Shown here: one piece after another, positions 1-12,418 of the stretch
Layout: the number at the start of each line of letters is the position of its first letter
Position numbering within the stretch: position 1 is the stretch's first letter
Source of the DNA: Plasmodium malariae
Taxonomy: Eukaryota; Apicomplexa; Aconoidasida; Haemosporida; Plasmodiidae
Direction of reading: 5' to 3'
Assembly: GCF_900090045.1 (NCBI RefSeq)
Contig: NC_041784.1
Coordinates: 844,501-908,500, forward strand
DNA: 64,000 bases
Position numbers and translations under genes: made by a program
Notes under the pieces: generated by a model
The model's database searches: none
Told to the model about the DNA's origin: nothing
Seen by the model: the letters and a program-made list of their open reading frames with translations, nothing else

Positions 1-1805
1 TCTTGATATATTTTTTCCCCTTTCCTCATTTGATTGGATGAAGGTAACAGCCCCTTTCTCTTCTTAATTATCTTATTAGTGCACTGCTTACTTTTGACTG
101 TTTTTTTCGTTTCATTGTTATTTTCGTTTTTTGCATTCATTTCTTCATCCTTCAGACTTGTATTATTAGTTGTGACTGTTGAGTTTGTAAGTACTTCTAA
201 GTGCTCATCTCCCTTTAATTCCATATTTTTATCTATTAAATGTGTACAGAATTTTGGAAGAATAAATACAAAAATATGACTAATTCCCTTTCCATTTCTT
301 GTATGCGGTTCTGCTACAAAATCGCTATTGTTTAATACTTGAAAAAAATTATTACACGCTAAATTTTTAAATTTTGTATAAAGGAAGCACAGGTTGTTAA
401 TCTCTAATTCCTCAATTGTGTTTATGTTACACATGGCACATATGCTCTCATAAATACTGTTTATATCTTGTTCCCTTAAGTTGTTTGTTGTCTTGGATTT
501 GTTTTTTATAGCGTCCGCGCAGCTGCTGCTATTCCCACCACCTTGGTCATCGTCATTGTCGTTCGCCTCGTCGTCATCCTGCTCATCGCCCTCGTCGACA
601 TCATCGTAAAATTCATTTTTATCGTCCAGCAATTTGGCGTGAAAATTAAATGCATTGTTTCCTTCGTGGGGGTACCTATTGTTCTTTATTATGCACTTAC
701 TATGTAGTAAGATATTTTTTCTTTTATTTTTTAAATTTTTAATAATATTTAAAAAAAAGATTTTTAATTTTAAGACTTCTTGTGATCCATTAAAGGAGCA
801 AGAAAATCTCATAGCAATTGGGAAATCCCTATTTAATATAACATGAAACCAAATTCGATGATTTTTTTTTGGAGGTAAAGGAATGGATAAATACATAAAT
901 GGATCAAAAGTTATACTCACTTTTTTACATTTTGGACATTGTAATCTTGATCTATATTGACCTTGAAACAAATCTACAATAATAGAATTATTAATTTCTT
1001 TATGTCTATTCCAAGATGCTTCAGCAACATCAACATCTAATTTATCTACTCCTCCTTGTAATTTCTCTTCATAGTATGGTTTTTTTCGAATCAAATTTAA
1101 ATCCTCATGTAATCCATCTAAAAGAAATGCTAATAATTCTTGAGAATCATGTTGTTGATAACCATAAAACTCATCTCTTTTCTCACTTATAGCTTGTTTT
1201 AATGCCTTAGGTGCGTAAGGTTCATCTCTCTTATTTATTTTCCACAATTCATGTAACGTTTCATAGTATGCCTTTGCTAATCGTCCATGTTGACCTACTG
1301 GATTGGAATAATTTATATGATCCCAGAATTTACCACTTAAAAAATAATTTGAAAATTTTAAAATTTTTGCCAAACATTGTAGGGATGAATTTAAAAAACA
1401 TGTATTTCCTAAGTTAATTAGACCCCTGTCCCCCCCATGCTCAAAAATATAACTTATACTCGCATTATTCATACCGCTTCCAATACTGCCAACATTGCCA
1501 CTATAATTTTGTATATCTTCATTTCCTTTTCTCCTGCTACCTTCTATGTCTCTTCTCATGTAGTTGGTTTCATTTTGGTACATTAAACATTTAATATCTG
1601 GCCTTTCATGAGTTATTAACAAACAACTTGTCTCATCAATATTGTATTCACATACCTTCTTATGTAAAGGAAACTCTGTACTATCATGCAGATACAAGCA
1701 ATCCCAGCTCTTCTCTCTTTTGCTATCATAATTGTCTGCATAAAATAAGTTTTTCTTGAAACTCGACTTGTCAAAATTGCTGATTATCTGAGATGGAAAA
1801 GAAAG

Positions 1806-1836
<31 letters not shown>

Positions 1837-2682
1837 AATGCAAAATGGAGCAAACAAAATGGGAAAACAAAGAACGATACACATAACATAAAACATTATT
1901 TATACTAGAAAATATTAAACAAATTTAAGATCGATATACAAAAATATGCAACTCATGCAAAAAAAAAACTATTACCTCCTTAATGACCATTTCTATAGTG
2001 TCACTCCGCAAAAGAACAATTTTCATTTTGGACGGATTTGAATATTCATTCGGATCCTTAGAATATACAATTATTTTTAACGGCTGTATATCCACTTTAT
2101 AAATTACTTTATCGTTCCTTGAAGTCTTACAAGGATATACTGCTCTCGGTATTTTAAAATCAAACTCAAAATGTTTTTCTAAAATCTGCATTGCCCTCTC
2201 TGGGTATAACAGAAAACCTATTCCATTGCTATTTTCATATTCTTTTACTATCCTCGTCCTAGTAGTAACATTGTTATTATCACAATCCTCTACAAATATT
2301 TTATTTTTTATAATGTTGTTGTAGCTGTTCGTTTTACCCGTTTCATAGTTTCGTAGATTGTCTATGAATTCTTTGTTGATAATATACCTATAAGTGATTC
2401 AAACGAACGTATACAAATGTCAGCCACTCTGGAAATGTTCACGCATACGTATATATATGCGTATGTGTATATGTACATGTGCACAGATTACATGAGGAGA
2501 TGATGTAAGAACTGCATATGTAACGAAGCTTTCCAGCGTATCGAAAAAAAATCGTACCATGTCTCATTCTCACTCTTTGGCTCAAAAGGTAAATTGTCAA
2601 AAATTTTAAATAAATTCAAAATTTGTATCTTATCGAGCTGTATATTTTTGCTTGTGGAACTTGATTTGGGTTGAAGATCCAT
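1..2682 (-). CDS. Ubiquitin carboxyl-terminal hydrolase (USP) with DUSP-like N-terminus; 3' end outside window
   Basis: Cysteine protease expected to remove ubiquitin from proteins. Three exons on the minus strand: 2682-2492, 2387-1976 and 1787 to beyond base 1, all with GT/AG borders and matching phases. Exon 1 carries a DUSP-like Trp/Phe-rich stretch (WYDFFSIRW). Exon 2 resembles the ubiquitin-like region that follows DUSP in USP4/15 (RSDTIEMVIKEV). Exon 3 has the catalytic Cys box LGNTCFLNSSLQCL (Cys about residue 331), the QQHDSQELLAFLLDGLHEDL motif, and one half of a zinc finger (CPKC). About 796 residues are visible. The His box is not, so the protein continues off the left edge, and an acidic, Asn-rich insert occupies the visible C-terminal part. 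I took the ATG at 2682; a TTG 21 bp upstream is not a plausible start. Family certain, exact orthologue not. Confidence 0.9.
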
Positions 2683-3261
2683 TTTTTTTAGGAAATATTT
2701 CAAAAAAAAAATATAAAAAAAAAAAAAAAAAAAGGAAAGGAAAGGAAAGGAAAAAAATAATAATAATAACCCAAAAAATTCCTTATTATTTAATACGGTT
2801 TTGTCATATTTCTAGGTAGTTTTGCCTTGCTCACAAAACATGTACATATATGCATATGCATATAAGTGTACTTATACGTATACGTACGCATATGCATATG
2901 TATTAAACAAGAGTAGGTAGAGTATATACATACATGTATATACATATACGTACTAAACATTCTGGGGTTGCGTAACTGCCCCCTTTCAACATTTTTTTTT
3001 TTCCCTATTCACTCTTTTACATTTATTAGAAGAATGTACTTCAACTTTTCTAGACAGTAAATTTGTAATTTAAAAAAAAAAAAAAAAAAAAACTCACAAG
3101 CTTGAGGTATGTATTATTACGTACAGTAAAAACATAACACCTATTTGTCAGCTTAACACTAGTTCAACCATTCAAATTTGCACATTTTTTCTGTTTTTTT
3201 TTTATATTTGCTTTTTCAAATTTAAAAAAAATAAACTTAAATGTCCATATATACACATACA

Positions 3262-3314
<53 letters not shown>

Positions 3315-3656
3315 GTGTACATATTTGTACATATGTATGTATATATGCATATATATATGTACATATATGTGCATACGGATATACTTATATAACGTCAAAA
3401 ATTTACTGCAAACAACAAAAGATAAGAATATGATACTACAGCGTAACAGAAGGTAGGGGAAAAATAAATTTAAAATTATTTACATTTCACAAAGGCGAAC
3501 ACAATGATATTTATCGTTTGAAACAATGAGCTCTTATTTAAGTATAAATATGTTGTTTTAATAATTTCCCATTAAATAAAAAAATTTTATTTTAAGATTG
3601 ATAAAATTTTTTGTATAAAAAAAAAAAAAAAAAGTATAAAAAGGAATAAAAAGGAG

Positions 3657-3688
<32 letters not shown>

Positions 3689-4239
3689 AAAAAAAAGAAA
3701 AAGAAAATGATACGATATAGTATATAAGTAAAAAATTAAGCGTATAATAGAAAATACTTCTGAACAATTTTTATACATTCAATATCTTATAATTTGTAAA
3801 TTCTGAGTTTTTTTTTTTTTAAATGTAAATATCAAATATTTTAAATTTAAGGGCAAACAAGCTTTTCTGTTTTTCCCTTTAACAATTTTTATAAATACAA
3901 AGCTTGTTTTTTTTTTTTTTTTTTTTAAATATTGTGTCATTATTACTCCTTACATTAGTACATACATACATTTATATGTACATATGTATGTACTTATGCA
4001 TGTACGTTTGTATATAAATATATATATATATATATATATACATTGCCCTAACTGCAGAGCCTGAAATTTTTTTTTTTTTTTTTTTTTTTATTACTTTAAT
4101 AATTCAAAGATGACATATATATATATATGCATTTACATATATAAGGATGCACAATTCAGGGTAAATTTGCATTATTCTTTAAAGACTTAAAAATAAATAA
4201 ATATATTTTTATATATATGTATGTTTCCTAAAAATTTAC
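2683..4239. other. Non-coding upstream region of the USP gene
   Basis: AT-rich spacer with long A/T homopolymers (3069-3090, 3911-3926, 4070-4089), (AT)n/(TATG)n runs at 3250-3360 and a purine tract GAAAAAAAAA at 3655-3705. I see no exon-like island except weak GC-richer 5'-UTR-like sequence near 2960-2990. Confidence 0.6.
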
Positions 4240-4491
4240 TTATCCAAAGTTTTTTAAAACTTCGTTTGAAGTACCAGCGTAGTTACTAGTTGTAAAGCTG
4301 TGCCTTTTTTATTCCTATTTCACGTGTATATGTATATATGTGCGTATGCATTTATGTATATTTATATCTATATATACATATATAGCAATAGTTACAGCAA
4401 GAGTAACAGCAATAGTAATAGAAAGCCAACTGCGTTTATACGCTGTTTATATACACCTCATTGAGGCTGCATTATTTTGGATTATGTACAT
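4240..4491 (-). CDS. Possible exons of a small spliced gene
   Basis: Two GC-richer islands on the minus strand can be joined in phase. 4491-4457 starts with ATG and encodes MYIIQNNAASM, ending in a GTGTAT donor at phase 2. 4303-4240 encodes HSFTTSNYAGTSNEVLKNFG and ends in TAA. A competing acceptor a few bases upstream gives a different open frame, and the first-exon start is uncertain because a further upstream exon near 4700-4890 is possible. I do not recognise the protein. This is inference from composition and splice phase only. Confidence 0.22.
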
Positions 4492-4726
4492 AAGTATGTA
4501 TATATGTATACCTATGTATATGTATGTATAATATTTATATAAATATGTATGTACAATAATTGTTAGTGCATATATGCGTATATATTCCCATATGTAAATA
4601 GATACATATATATGTATATATAGATAGATATATGTATGTATGCATTTATGTGTATGTATATACGTATGTAATTTTATGTATAATCCTGGTTGCACAAAAG
4701 GAACGAATTAAAATATTGTATTTTTC

Positions 4727-4763
<37 letters not shown>

Positions 4764-5581
4764 TTTTTTTGTTATAAGGTTGTAATAGTAACACTGTATA
4801 GAAGTAGCTGTTTTTTTTTTTTTTTTTTTTTTTTATTTCCTTTTCATATGCGTATACTTAATCATTTTTGGTATCTACCATCCCCCATAGTATCTACATA
4901 CATATTTAATCATTAATATATGCATTTATGTAAGTACGTATGTTTGTATGCATTTATGTACTTATGTTTGTATCTTTTTCATTTGGTACCATGCCATATC
5001 CCTACTGTTAATGCAAAGTTCAAACCAAAGTACTATTTTTTTCAAAGGGGATAAAGAATTTATGTATGTGTCGAAATGAATAGTTTCAGTGATGTATATA
5101 TAAGAACAACAGGGAACATTGAAATGGCAAGTTGTGGGTTGTAGAGCGATAAATATGTGAACATATATACATATACATGAATATATATGTATATTATATA
5201 TATGTACGTACGTGTATGTACACATATATGCTTACGTACGTACATATGTATCTGCATGAGCATATGAAGCGGCAATAATTTTATCTTTTTTTTCTATTTT
5301 ACTACTCGCGTGCTCCATTTTGTTAAACACATGCTCGATATATATATTAGCATTAATGTAATGCGCCATCGAGCTATAAGAGAAATTATAAAAACAGTTA
5401 AGTACAGCATGTACAAAGGGGACGAAATAATTATGTAGAAGTGATGAATGAAAAGATTACGAATAAAATTCGAAAAGGAGGCGAGCGAGAGAAGCAAAAG
5501 TGAAGTAAAGGTATAAGCGTACAGGAAATAAAAATAATGTAAATATATAGCAGGAATTCATTCTTACAAACACGTAGTGAT

Positions 5582-5612
<31 letters not shown>

Positions 5613-5660
5613 TCCTCATGCAAAGATGTATTCTTTTCATTTAAATTTAGCAGAGAAGTA
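4492..5660. other. Non-coding spacer and IF-2 5' flank
   Basis: Microsatellites (TATG/CATA runs), poly-T at 4740-4770, 4810-4835 and 5584-5610. The stretch 5330-5520 is purine-rich on the plus strand with short uORF-like ATGs and is probably the IF-2 5' UTR/promoter. No supported gene. Confidence 0.5.
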
Positions 5661-8600
5661 ATGTGTTTTATGTTTTTGTATATGCCTTCCATATTATTAT
5701 TGATATATGTTACAATAATAGCACAAATAAATTTAATATGCTCTTATAAATTAAAACAAAGCAAGTCGAATATTCTTTTTTTAAAAAATTATGGACAAAC
5801 AGAACAAGATGGAAACATCTTCCAGGACAAGAACTTCCGAAGGATTATTCTGTTAAGAAGATGTAACAGTAACTTGAACTATGCAAATGGAATGACAAAA
5901 GAAGCTACAGGTTTATACAAATTATGTCATTTAAAACAGAATTTGAAACATACTTTTATTTCCGATGTTTCAACACAAGGGGAATTCTGTTGGAAAGCGG
6001 TAAACCAGGAAAAAAAAAAAGAAAAGAAAAAGAACGAAAAAAATGAAAAAAGAATACCATTATTTCTTTATCCTTTTAACTTCTTCCAAAAGGGAGATAA
6101 CATTCTAAAGAGACGGTGTACTTACATAAGGAGTAACAAAATATTCGCACGTCAACATAGAGAATCTGTAATAAAATGTTTAGAAGACTTTAGGAAAGAA
6201 CATAAGTCAGGAGGCAAAGCTATTAGCGAACATGAACATAACCAACAAAATACAAAAGATGAATATGTCGAAGTATTACACAGTTGTGAATCAATCAAGG
6301 AGAGAAATAACATAAAAATACAGGATTATGAAGGATTAAACAAATGGAAACATAGAAAGAATTATAGTTTTAAGAAGGTTATTGCAGAGGGGAACAAGCA
6401 ATATTTGAATGCATCGGACCACTTGAAAGATCAAATACAGGTTCATGATGGTAATGTATATACGCCCATACCGAACATATCGAAAATGCTGGATATGTCG
6501 CAAACACCGCGCACAGGAAGTAGCAGTGAGGGAAGCAACAAGAAAAAAAAAAGTGAAGAGGATCCCACCCTTGATGGAAGTGGCATAAGAGGGGATAGGG
6601 GTAATATCAATTATAAGGACAGCTTCTCTAGTGGCAATATCAATAACATGCATAATGATGACAACGTAAAAGACAAATATTCTGGTACAAATACAACTAA
6701 TAGAAGCAAATACACAGCAAGGAAAATTCCTTCAAACTTTGATGGATATGGTAATGGTAGTTCTTTAAACGAAAAAAATATTGGGAAAACGTTTGAAGGA
6801 CGTGTACATTCCGTTAGTAGAAATGTTATATGTGTTCAGATAGCAAATATTAATGCATATGGTTTATTATTTATCAACAAAGCAAATCTAGGTAATGACG
6901 TAGATGATATGAATAGCTATTTTAAGCTAAACCAAAAAGTCTTTGTTAAAATTTTAGGTATAAATTTTAAAAAATATATGTATTATCTAGCCAATGTAAT
7001 AAAATTTAATGAAGATATTAAGTTGGCAAAATGGGACTGCTCCAAGGGAATGATTACAAAAATATGTGAAGCATACTGTTTTGTTAAGGTTCTTAAAAAT
7101 GGAAGTACAGGTTACTTGCACAAGTCAAAGTTATTCTTACAAAGAAAAGATAGTAAAGGCGATTATGGAAACATTAGTTTGGAATGCACTTCTAACAATG
7201 TGGAGTTGAGAAAAAACTGTGCACATAATGAGTGGGAAGAGCGACATATAGCTCCTTTTATAGACTTCACAAAGATATTCAAAATATGGGACATAATAGA
7301 TGTACAGATTTTAGGAGAATCAGATGGTGCTTATAAATCTAATTATGTTTTATCGATTCCTGTAGAATCAAATACATTTGAAAAGGTAGTGAATTATATA
7401 AAAACATTAGACAAGGACAAACCGAAGGTTACTAGTTCCTTTGGTACAAGTAGTATAGATGGTAGTGACATATATACGGTAGATGAGTATACAAATAGCC
7501 AGAGCTTATTTAGTTCTAATCGAAATCCCATTTATGGCGATAGTAAAGAAAAGAACAATGCTAACATTAACGGTGTTAGTAGGCACATCGCAGATAGGTA
7601 CATTACTAACCATACTAATATTAGGGTAAGTTACAAAAAAGAGAATAAGAGGGCAAATAACAGCCAGTACAATTACCCAAAAAAAAGCAAAGAATCGTCC
7701 TCTTATTGTAATAATGTATTAAACAAAATTACAAAACCGTGTGATCTTACCGAAAATATAAAACTCTCCATGTTTTCCAAAATTACGAAAATTTCAACAT
7801 CTTCACTCAAGCGATTTTTTATAATAAATGAAAGCAGAGAACTCAATCCCAGTTATGTACTAAATTATGAACAAATAAAAAAAGCTTGTGAACATTTTAA
7901 TATTAATTATAATATAATTCCTCAGACGACTTCTACTGAACTAAGTGTTCGTAATTGTTCTAACATAAACACGGATGAGGTTAACGCAACGTGTGTTGAT
8001 AAGCTGGAGCAAGAAGTGAATCACAAAGTACTCATTTCCCAAGGGGAAGTGGACAGGAATATTCATAAGCAAGGTAAAGAAACCAATGACGGAGAGGTGG
8101 AAGTCGTGAGGGAGCGAAATACACCCTTTGTTGAGGAACAGATACATGAAAATGGCACGGGTGAGGTAGAAGCTTCACTTGTAGGAGAAGCAGCAACGAA
8201 GGCAAAAAAAAAAAAAAAAGGAAAAACAGCGAACCTCCTACCGGTCAGCGGGGGTAATTGGAAGGCAGAGATGGAGAAGCAGAATTTGGAAGGAACAAAA
8301 CGAAATATAGTAATTACATTTATTGGACACATTAACCATGGGAAAACGTCTTTATTTGATTACATATGTAAAACAAATGAAAGAAACAAAGAATTTGGTT
8401 TAATAACGCAGAACATAAGAGCATTTAAAGCTAAGGTAAAAGAAGGGTACAGCTTTACTCTTATTGATACTCCAGGTCATGAAGCATTTATGTCTATTCG
8501 AAGTAGAGGTGTTAAGGTATCAGATTTAAGCGTTTTAGTTATATCAGGTGAAGAGGGTATACAAGAACAAACGGTTGAGTGCATAAAATTAATAAAAGAA

Positions 8601-10166
8601 TATAATATAAAAATTATTATTGCAATTACAAAAGTGGACTTAGCAAATGCATCAGTGGAAAGAATTGTGAACGATTTGATGTATTACGATATATATACAG
8701 AACTGAATGGAGGAGAAATTCAACTAATTCAATGTTCCATATATAATGACGAATCTATAAATAAATTATTGGATTCTATTTATTTAGAATCTGAATTTAT
8801 GGACTTAGATGTGAACAATAAGGAACAAACAGAGGGAATCATTTTAGATTCATATATGGATAAAAATGGTATAGTGTCTATTAACTTATTACAAAAAGGC
8901 ATATTGAAAATAAATGATTACTTTTATACTGGGTCCTCATATGGTAAGGTTAAAATATTAAAAGATCATTTAAATAAAAATATTAAATATGCATATCCCT
9001 CTGATCCAATTAAGGTAATGGGGTATAAGAAAAATTCTATTCCAGTAGCAGGGGACAAGTTCTATGTAGTAAAAAATGAATCCATAGCTCAATCCATTGC
9101 AGAGCATAATAAAAACGAAATATTAACCTCATATATGTACAATTCGAATGATGAAACAACGGACGTCTTTGACAAGTACAAAAAATTTATTATTTCGAAC
9201 GAAAATGAACAGGAAAAAAATGCCAACACGTTTGTAGATGGTGATGATGAGGAGGAGGACGACGACGATGATGAGGTGGACGATGAAGAACCGAACACTA
9301 CATCGAGCAAGAGAGATTCTACAAATCGTGAAGGAGGAAGGAGAACCAAAAATGTAGACAGGCCTTCGGACATACATGGGGTAAACGACACAAATGAGGA
9401 CAAGGAAATCTCATCGACGGAAAGGAGTACCATGAACAAACAGACGAGGGGAATAACTCCATCGTTGTCTAACTCAGCGGATGGTCCACATTCTGATTGT
9501 ACGAACGAAACAGAGGATAATTCAGACAATATAGATGAAAAAGGTTTGAAGACAATTTACGTAAAATATTTTATTAAATGTGATAAACAAGGAACTATTG
9601 ATGTTTTAAAAAATTCTCTTACCAAATTAGAAAGAGAAGATACCATTTTTAAGGTAAAGAATAAAGTTATATATGCAAATATTGGAGATATTACATCAAG
9701 CGATATTGTGTATGCTTTAAGTTTTAATGCTGTTATCATAGGCTTTAATGTAAAACTTGAAAAAAATTTTAAAAAAAATTCCAAAAATGCAAAAAATTCG
9801 AATTACCGCATTATTTTTTCAAACGTTCTTTACGAATTAGTTGAAAAAGTAAAAGAAGAAATGGGAAACAAATTAAGTACAAAGCCGAGTGGACAATTTA
9901 AAGGACGAGCTAAAATTTTAAAAGTTTTTAATATATCAAAATTAGGTAAAGTGGCTGGTTGTATTGTCACATGTGGTACTATTAGCAATAACAGTAATGT
10001 GAGAATACTCAGAGGTGACAAGGTTATATATGTTGGTAAAATCGTTTCTCTTAAAATTGTTAAAGAGGAAAAAACTCAAGTTACAGAAGGGGAGGAATGC
10101 GGAATGGGCTTTAACAACTTTGTGGACTTTGATCCTTACGATGTGATTGAATCCTACGAAGAGTAA
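5661..10166 (+). CDS. Organellar (probably apicoplast) translation initiation factor IF-2 with N-terminal S1-like domains
   Basis: GTPase that places fMet-tRNA on the small ribosomal subunit. Single exon, about 1501 aa from the ATG at 5661; upstream codons in frame are poly-Phe from a T-run and were excluded. The N-terminus is a hydrophobic signal-like segment (MPSILLLIYVTIIAQINLIC) followed by a basic, Asn-rich transit-like region, the bipartite pattern of apicoplast targeting. Two S1-like OB-folds lie at about 373-450 (GKTFEGRVHSVSRNV) and 461-570 (KGMITKICEAYCFVKV). The G domain starts near residue 885: G1 GHINHGKTS, G2 GLITQNIRAF, G3 DTPGHEAF, G4 TKVD. EF-Tu-like domain II follows. An acidic insert at about 1192-1210 and low complexity separate it from IF-2 domains 3 and 4 (about 1296-1501). 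Family certain. S1 domains are not usual in IF-2, and G2 and G4 differ from the common GGITQHIGAY and NKxD. Confidence 0.92.
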   Translation: MCFMFLYMPSILLLIYVTIIAQINLICSYKLKQSKSNILFLKNYGQTEQDGNIFQDKNFRRIILLRRCNSNLNYANGMTKEATGLYKLCHLKQNLKHTFISDVSTQGEFCWKAVNQEKKKEKKKNEKNEKRIPLFLYPFNFFQKGDNILKRRCTYIRSNKIFARQHRESVIKCLEDFRKEHKSGGKAISEHEHNQQNTKDEYVEVLHSCESIKERNNIKIQDYEGLNKWKHRKNYSFKKVIAEGNKQYLNASDHLKDQIQVHDGNVYTPIPNISKMLDMSQTPRTGSSSEGSNKKKKSEEDPTLDGSGIRGDRGNINYKDSFSSGNINNMHNDDNVKDKYSGTNTTNRSKYTARKIPSNFDGYGNGSSLNEKNIGKTFEGRVHSVSRNVICVQIANINAYGLLFINKANLGNDVDDMNSYFKLNQKVFVKILGINFKKYMYYLANVIKFNEDIKLAKWDCSKGMITKICEAYCFVKVLKNGSTGYLHKSKLFLQRKDSKGDYGNISLECTSNNVELRKNCAHNEWEERHIAPFIDFTKIFKIWDIIDVQILGESDGAYKSNYVLSIPVESNTFEKVVNYIKTLDKDKPKVTSSFGTSSIDGSDIYTVDEYTNSQSLFSSNRNPIYGDSKEKNNANINGVSRHIADRYITNHTNIRVSYKKENKRANNSQYNYPKKSKESSSYCNNVLNKITKPCDLTENIKLSMFSKITKISTSSLKRFFIINESRELNPSYVLNYEQIKKACEHFNINYNIIPQTTSTELSVRNCSNINTDEVNATCVDKLEQEVNHKVLISQGEVDRNIHKQGKETNDGEVEVVRERNTPFVEEQIHENGTGEVEASLVGEAATKAKKKKKGKTANLLPVSGGNWKAEMEKQNLEGTKRNIVITFIGHINHGKTSLFDYICKTNERNKEFGLITQNIRAFKAKVKEGYSFTLIDTPGHEAFMSIRSRGVKVSDLSVLVISGEEGIQEQTVECIKLIKEYNIKIIIAITKVDLANASVERIVNDLMYYDIYTELNGGEIQLIQCSIYNDESINKLLDSIYLESEFMDLDVNNKEQTEGIILDSYMDKNGIVSINLLQKGILKINDYFYTGSSYGKVKILKDHLNKNIKYAYPSDPIKVMGYKKNSIPVAGDKFYVVKNESIAQSIAEHNKNEILTSYMYNSNDETTDVFDKYKKFIISNENEQEKNANTFVDGDDEEEDDDDDEVDDEEPNTTSSKRDSTNREGGRRTKNVDRPSDIHGVNDTNEDKEISSTERSTMNKQTRGITPSLSNSADGPHSDCTNETEDNSDNIDEKGLKTIYVKYFIKCDKQGTIDVLKNSLTKLEREDTIFKVKNKVIYANIGDITSSDIVYALSFNAVIIGFNVKLEKNFKKNSKNAKNSNYRIIFSNVLYELVEKVKEEMGNKLSTKPSGQFKGRAKILKVFNISKLGKVAGCIVTCGTISNNSNVRILRGDKVIYVGKIVSLKIVKEEKTQVTEGEECGMGFNNFVDFDPYDVIESYEE

Positions 10167-11064
10167 AACTTGTCCTCGAGGGACTAGTGCACTACGGATG
10201 ATGCAGCATATTAATTCGATTTCACGGGCATACGTGGGTTATGTATGTGTATTTTCCTGTTTAAGTGTCTGCATGTTTTCGCGTATATGCTGATGGATGT
10301 TAATGCTGAGGGTTTTATTACCTTCTCCAAGCAGTCTTCTTAACCTTTAAAGGGATTACTCAAAAATAATTTTTTTTTTTTTTTCTTGTATTCAAAGAAT
10401 TATCTCTCTTTTCAAATGTTTTTATTTGTAATATTTTTAATTATTTATAACCTACTGGTATATTCCGCCAAGCTTTGTTCTATTATTCGTTTTAAACTAC
10501 GAACTATTCTCCCTTTTTTTAAATCTTATATTTATATATGCGAATTTGCACACATAAATTATGTAAACTTTCTATATTTGTTAACTCTTTTCATTAAATT
10601 AAAACTGTTGTTTTATATATAGAGCTTACATTTTTACATTTCTTCTTTTTTTTAAAAAAAAAAAAAAAACAAACAAACAAAAGTATAATTTATTTTATAA
10701 AAATTAAAAAAAATTGATGTGTAATTGCTTTATAATGGAGCAGAACACAAAATTATGCTACATTTTTTTTTTTTTTTTTTTTTTTTTTGTCTCACCGACA
10801 AACTAGCTAAAAACAGTTGCTCTCATTCATACAAGCGGGCAAAAAGAAAAAAAAAAAAAAAAAAAGAAGAATCAAAAAAACAAACAAAAACAGAATTAAT
10901 ATAGACGAATAAACTTAACAATCAAAATACGCTAAATGCATAAAATATATAAAAGTAAGCACGTGGGTAATACGTATGCATGTAACGGGTTCCCGCTTTC
11001 CTGCAAAACATTTAGCAGTATGAATTTATCATACATCCATAGGACGCGATACGTTTGAGTGGCT
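10167..11064. other. Convergent 3' flanks of IF-2 and the MFS gene
   Basis: Nothing coding is supported. The first 180 bp are GC-richer and look like IF-2 3' UTR. The remainder holds poly-T/poly-A tracts (10370-10384, 10655-10670, 10765-10788, 10848-10866) suited to convergent polyadenylation regions. Confidence 0.55.
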
Positions 11065-12383
11065 CTACAAAATGGACGTTATGCTGGAGAACATTGTTTC
11101 CAAGCTATCGCTATCGTCTTTAAAAATTTGTAACGTGGACTTATCAAGAACGAAAATATATGTGGTGAGCACTAAGCAAATGCAAGCGCATAGTAGCCTA
11201 TAAAAAGAAGAGCGCCATTGAGGCGGTAAACGTACAGATACGTGTATGTAAGTGCGTGTCTACGAGGTATGCATGTACGTAGGTATGCGTGTACTTAGGT
11301 ATGCATGTACGTAGGTATGCATGTATGTATGTATGCATGTACGTATGTATGCTTATACGTGTGTGTCATCTATGTTTATGCACATGCGGTCATGTATGCT
11401 ATACGCTGTCGTGTGCGCATTTCTGCTCATTTTTTGTGCCATCGAACGTACCAGTATAAGCCTAAGCCTAGGGAAATATACGACTTAAAGGCTAAATAGG
11501 GCGCTATTATAGTAACAGCGTAAAAAATAGAAGTGTTTAAACCAATGACTGAACCAAGCTCAGATTCCTCTACTCTCTTTGTCATTTGGCTAGTCCCACA
11601 TATATATAGCAAGGCCCCCCCACAAAGAGGTATAGACATAAAGATTAAAACCAAGGACTCATTAGCACCACATAAGGATAATAATAGAAATCCAGCTAAA
11701 GTCAAAGGTATAGAGAACTTACAACATATCATATCACCTAATAATGAACTCAAGTAAGGAGCAAATATTCCTTCTGCTAATATGGTTAAAATGCCTGCAT
11801 AGGTCATCAAATAAGATGTATGAGATGGTGTCAATTTGAACATATCAACAACAACAGGGGCAAAAGCAAATTTTGTCATCAATATAGGTAATAATCCAAA
11901 TAGTATTAATAAACAAATGCCGTATGTTTTTTTAAATAAATTCAATACTCTCTTGTATTCATTATGAATACTTGTAAAAATTTCCTTAATTTTTATCTTT
12001 TCTAAATTAGCATTTTTCAATAATTTAGGGTCCTCTTCTAATGTTTTAGCTATATATAATGCTAATAGCTGTGATAAAAAAGCAATAAGTAAATTTCCTC
12101 TCGACCCAAAAAAATTTACCATAATTCCAGCTAGGAAGCTACCTAATATTATACCCGTTCCATAACTTAAATTTAGATATCCAATCGCAGCCGTTCTTTT
12201 ATCACTATCCGTTTTTAGACACACTAACAAGGATGAAGCTTGAAAGGTTTGCATGAAAAACGACGGGATAAAACTTATGTAGTAGGCCCATGTCGATTCG
12301 CACACCGTTAACTGCACACGTGCATACATTTGAAGATATATATGTATGTATATATGTATGCATGTGTTTATGGATATATATAC

Positions 12384-12418
<35 letters not shown>

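Noticed and set aside
9089..9529. 146-codon minus ORF
   Set aside because: Antisense of the acidic insert of IF-2; the plus strand has the conserved domains.
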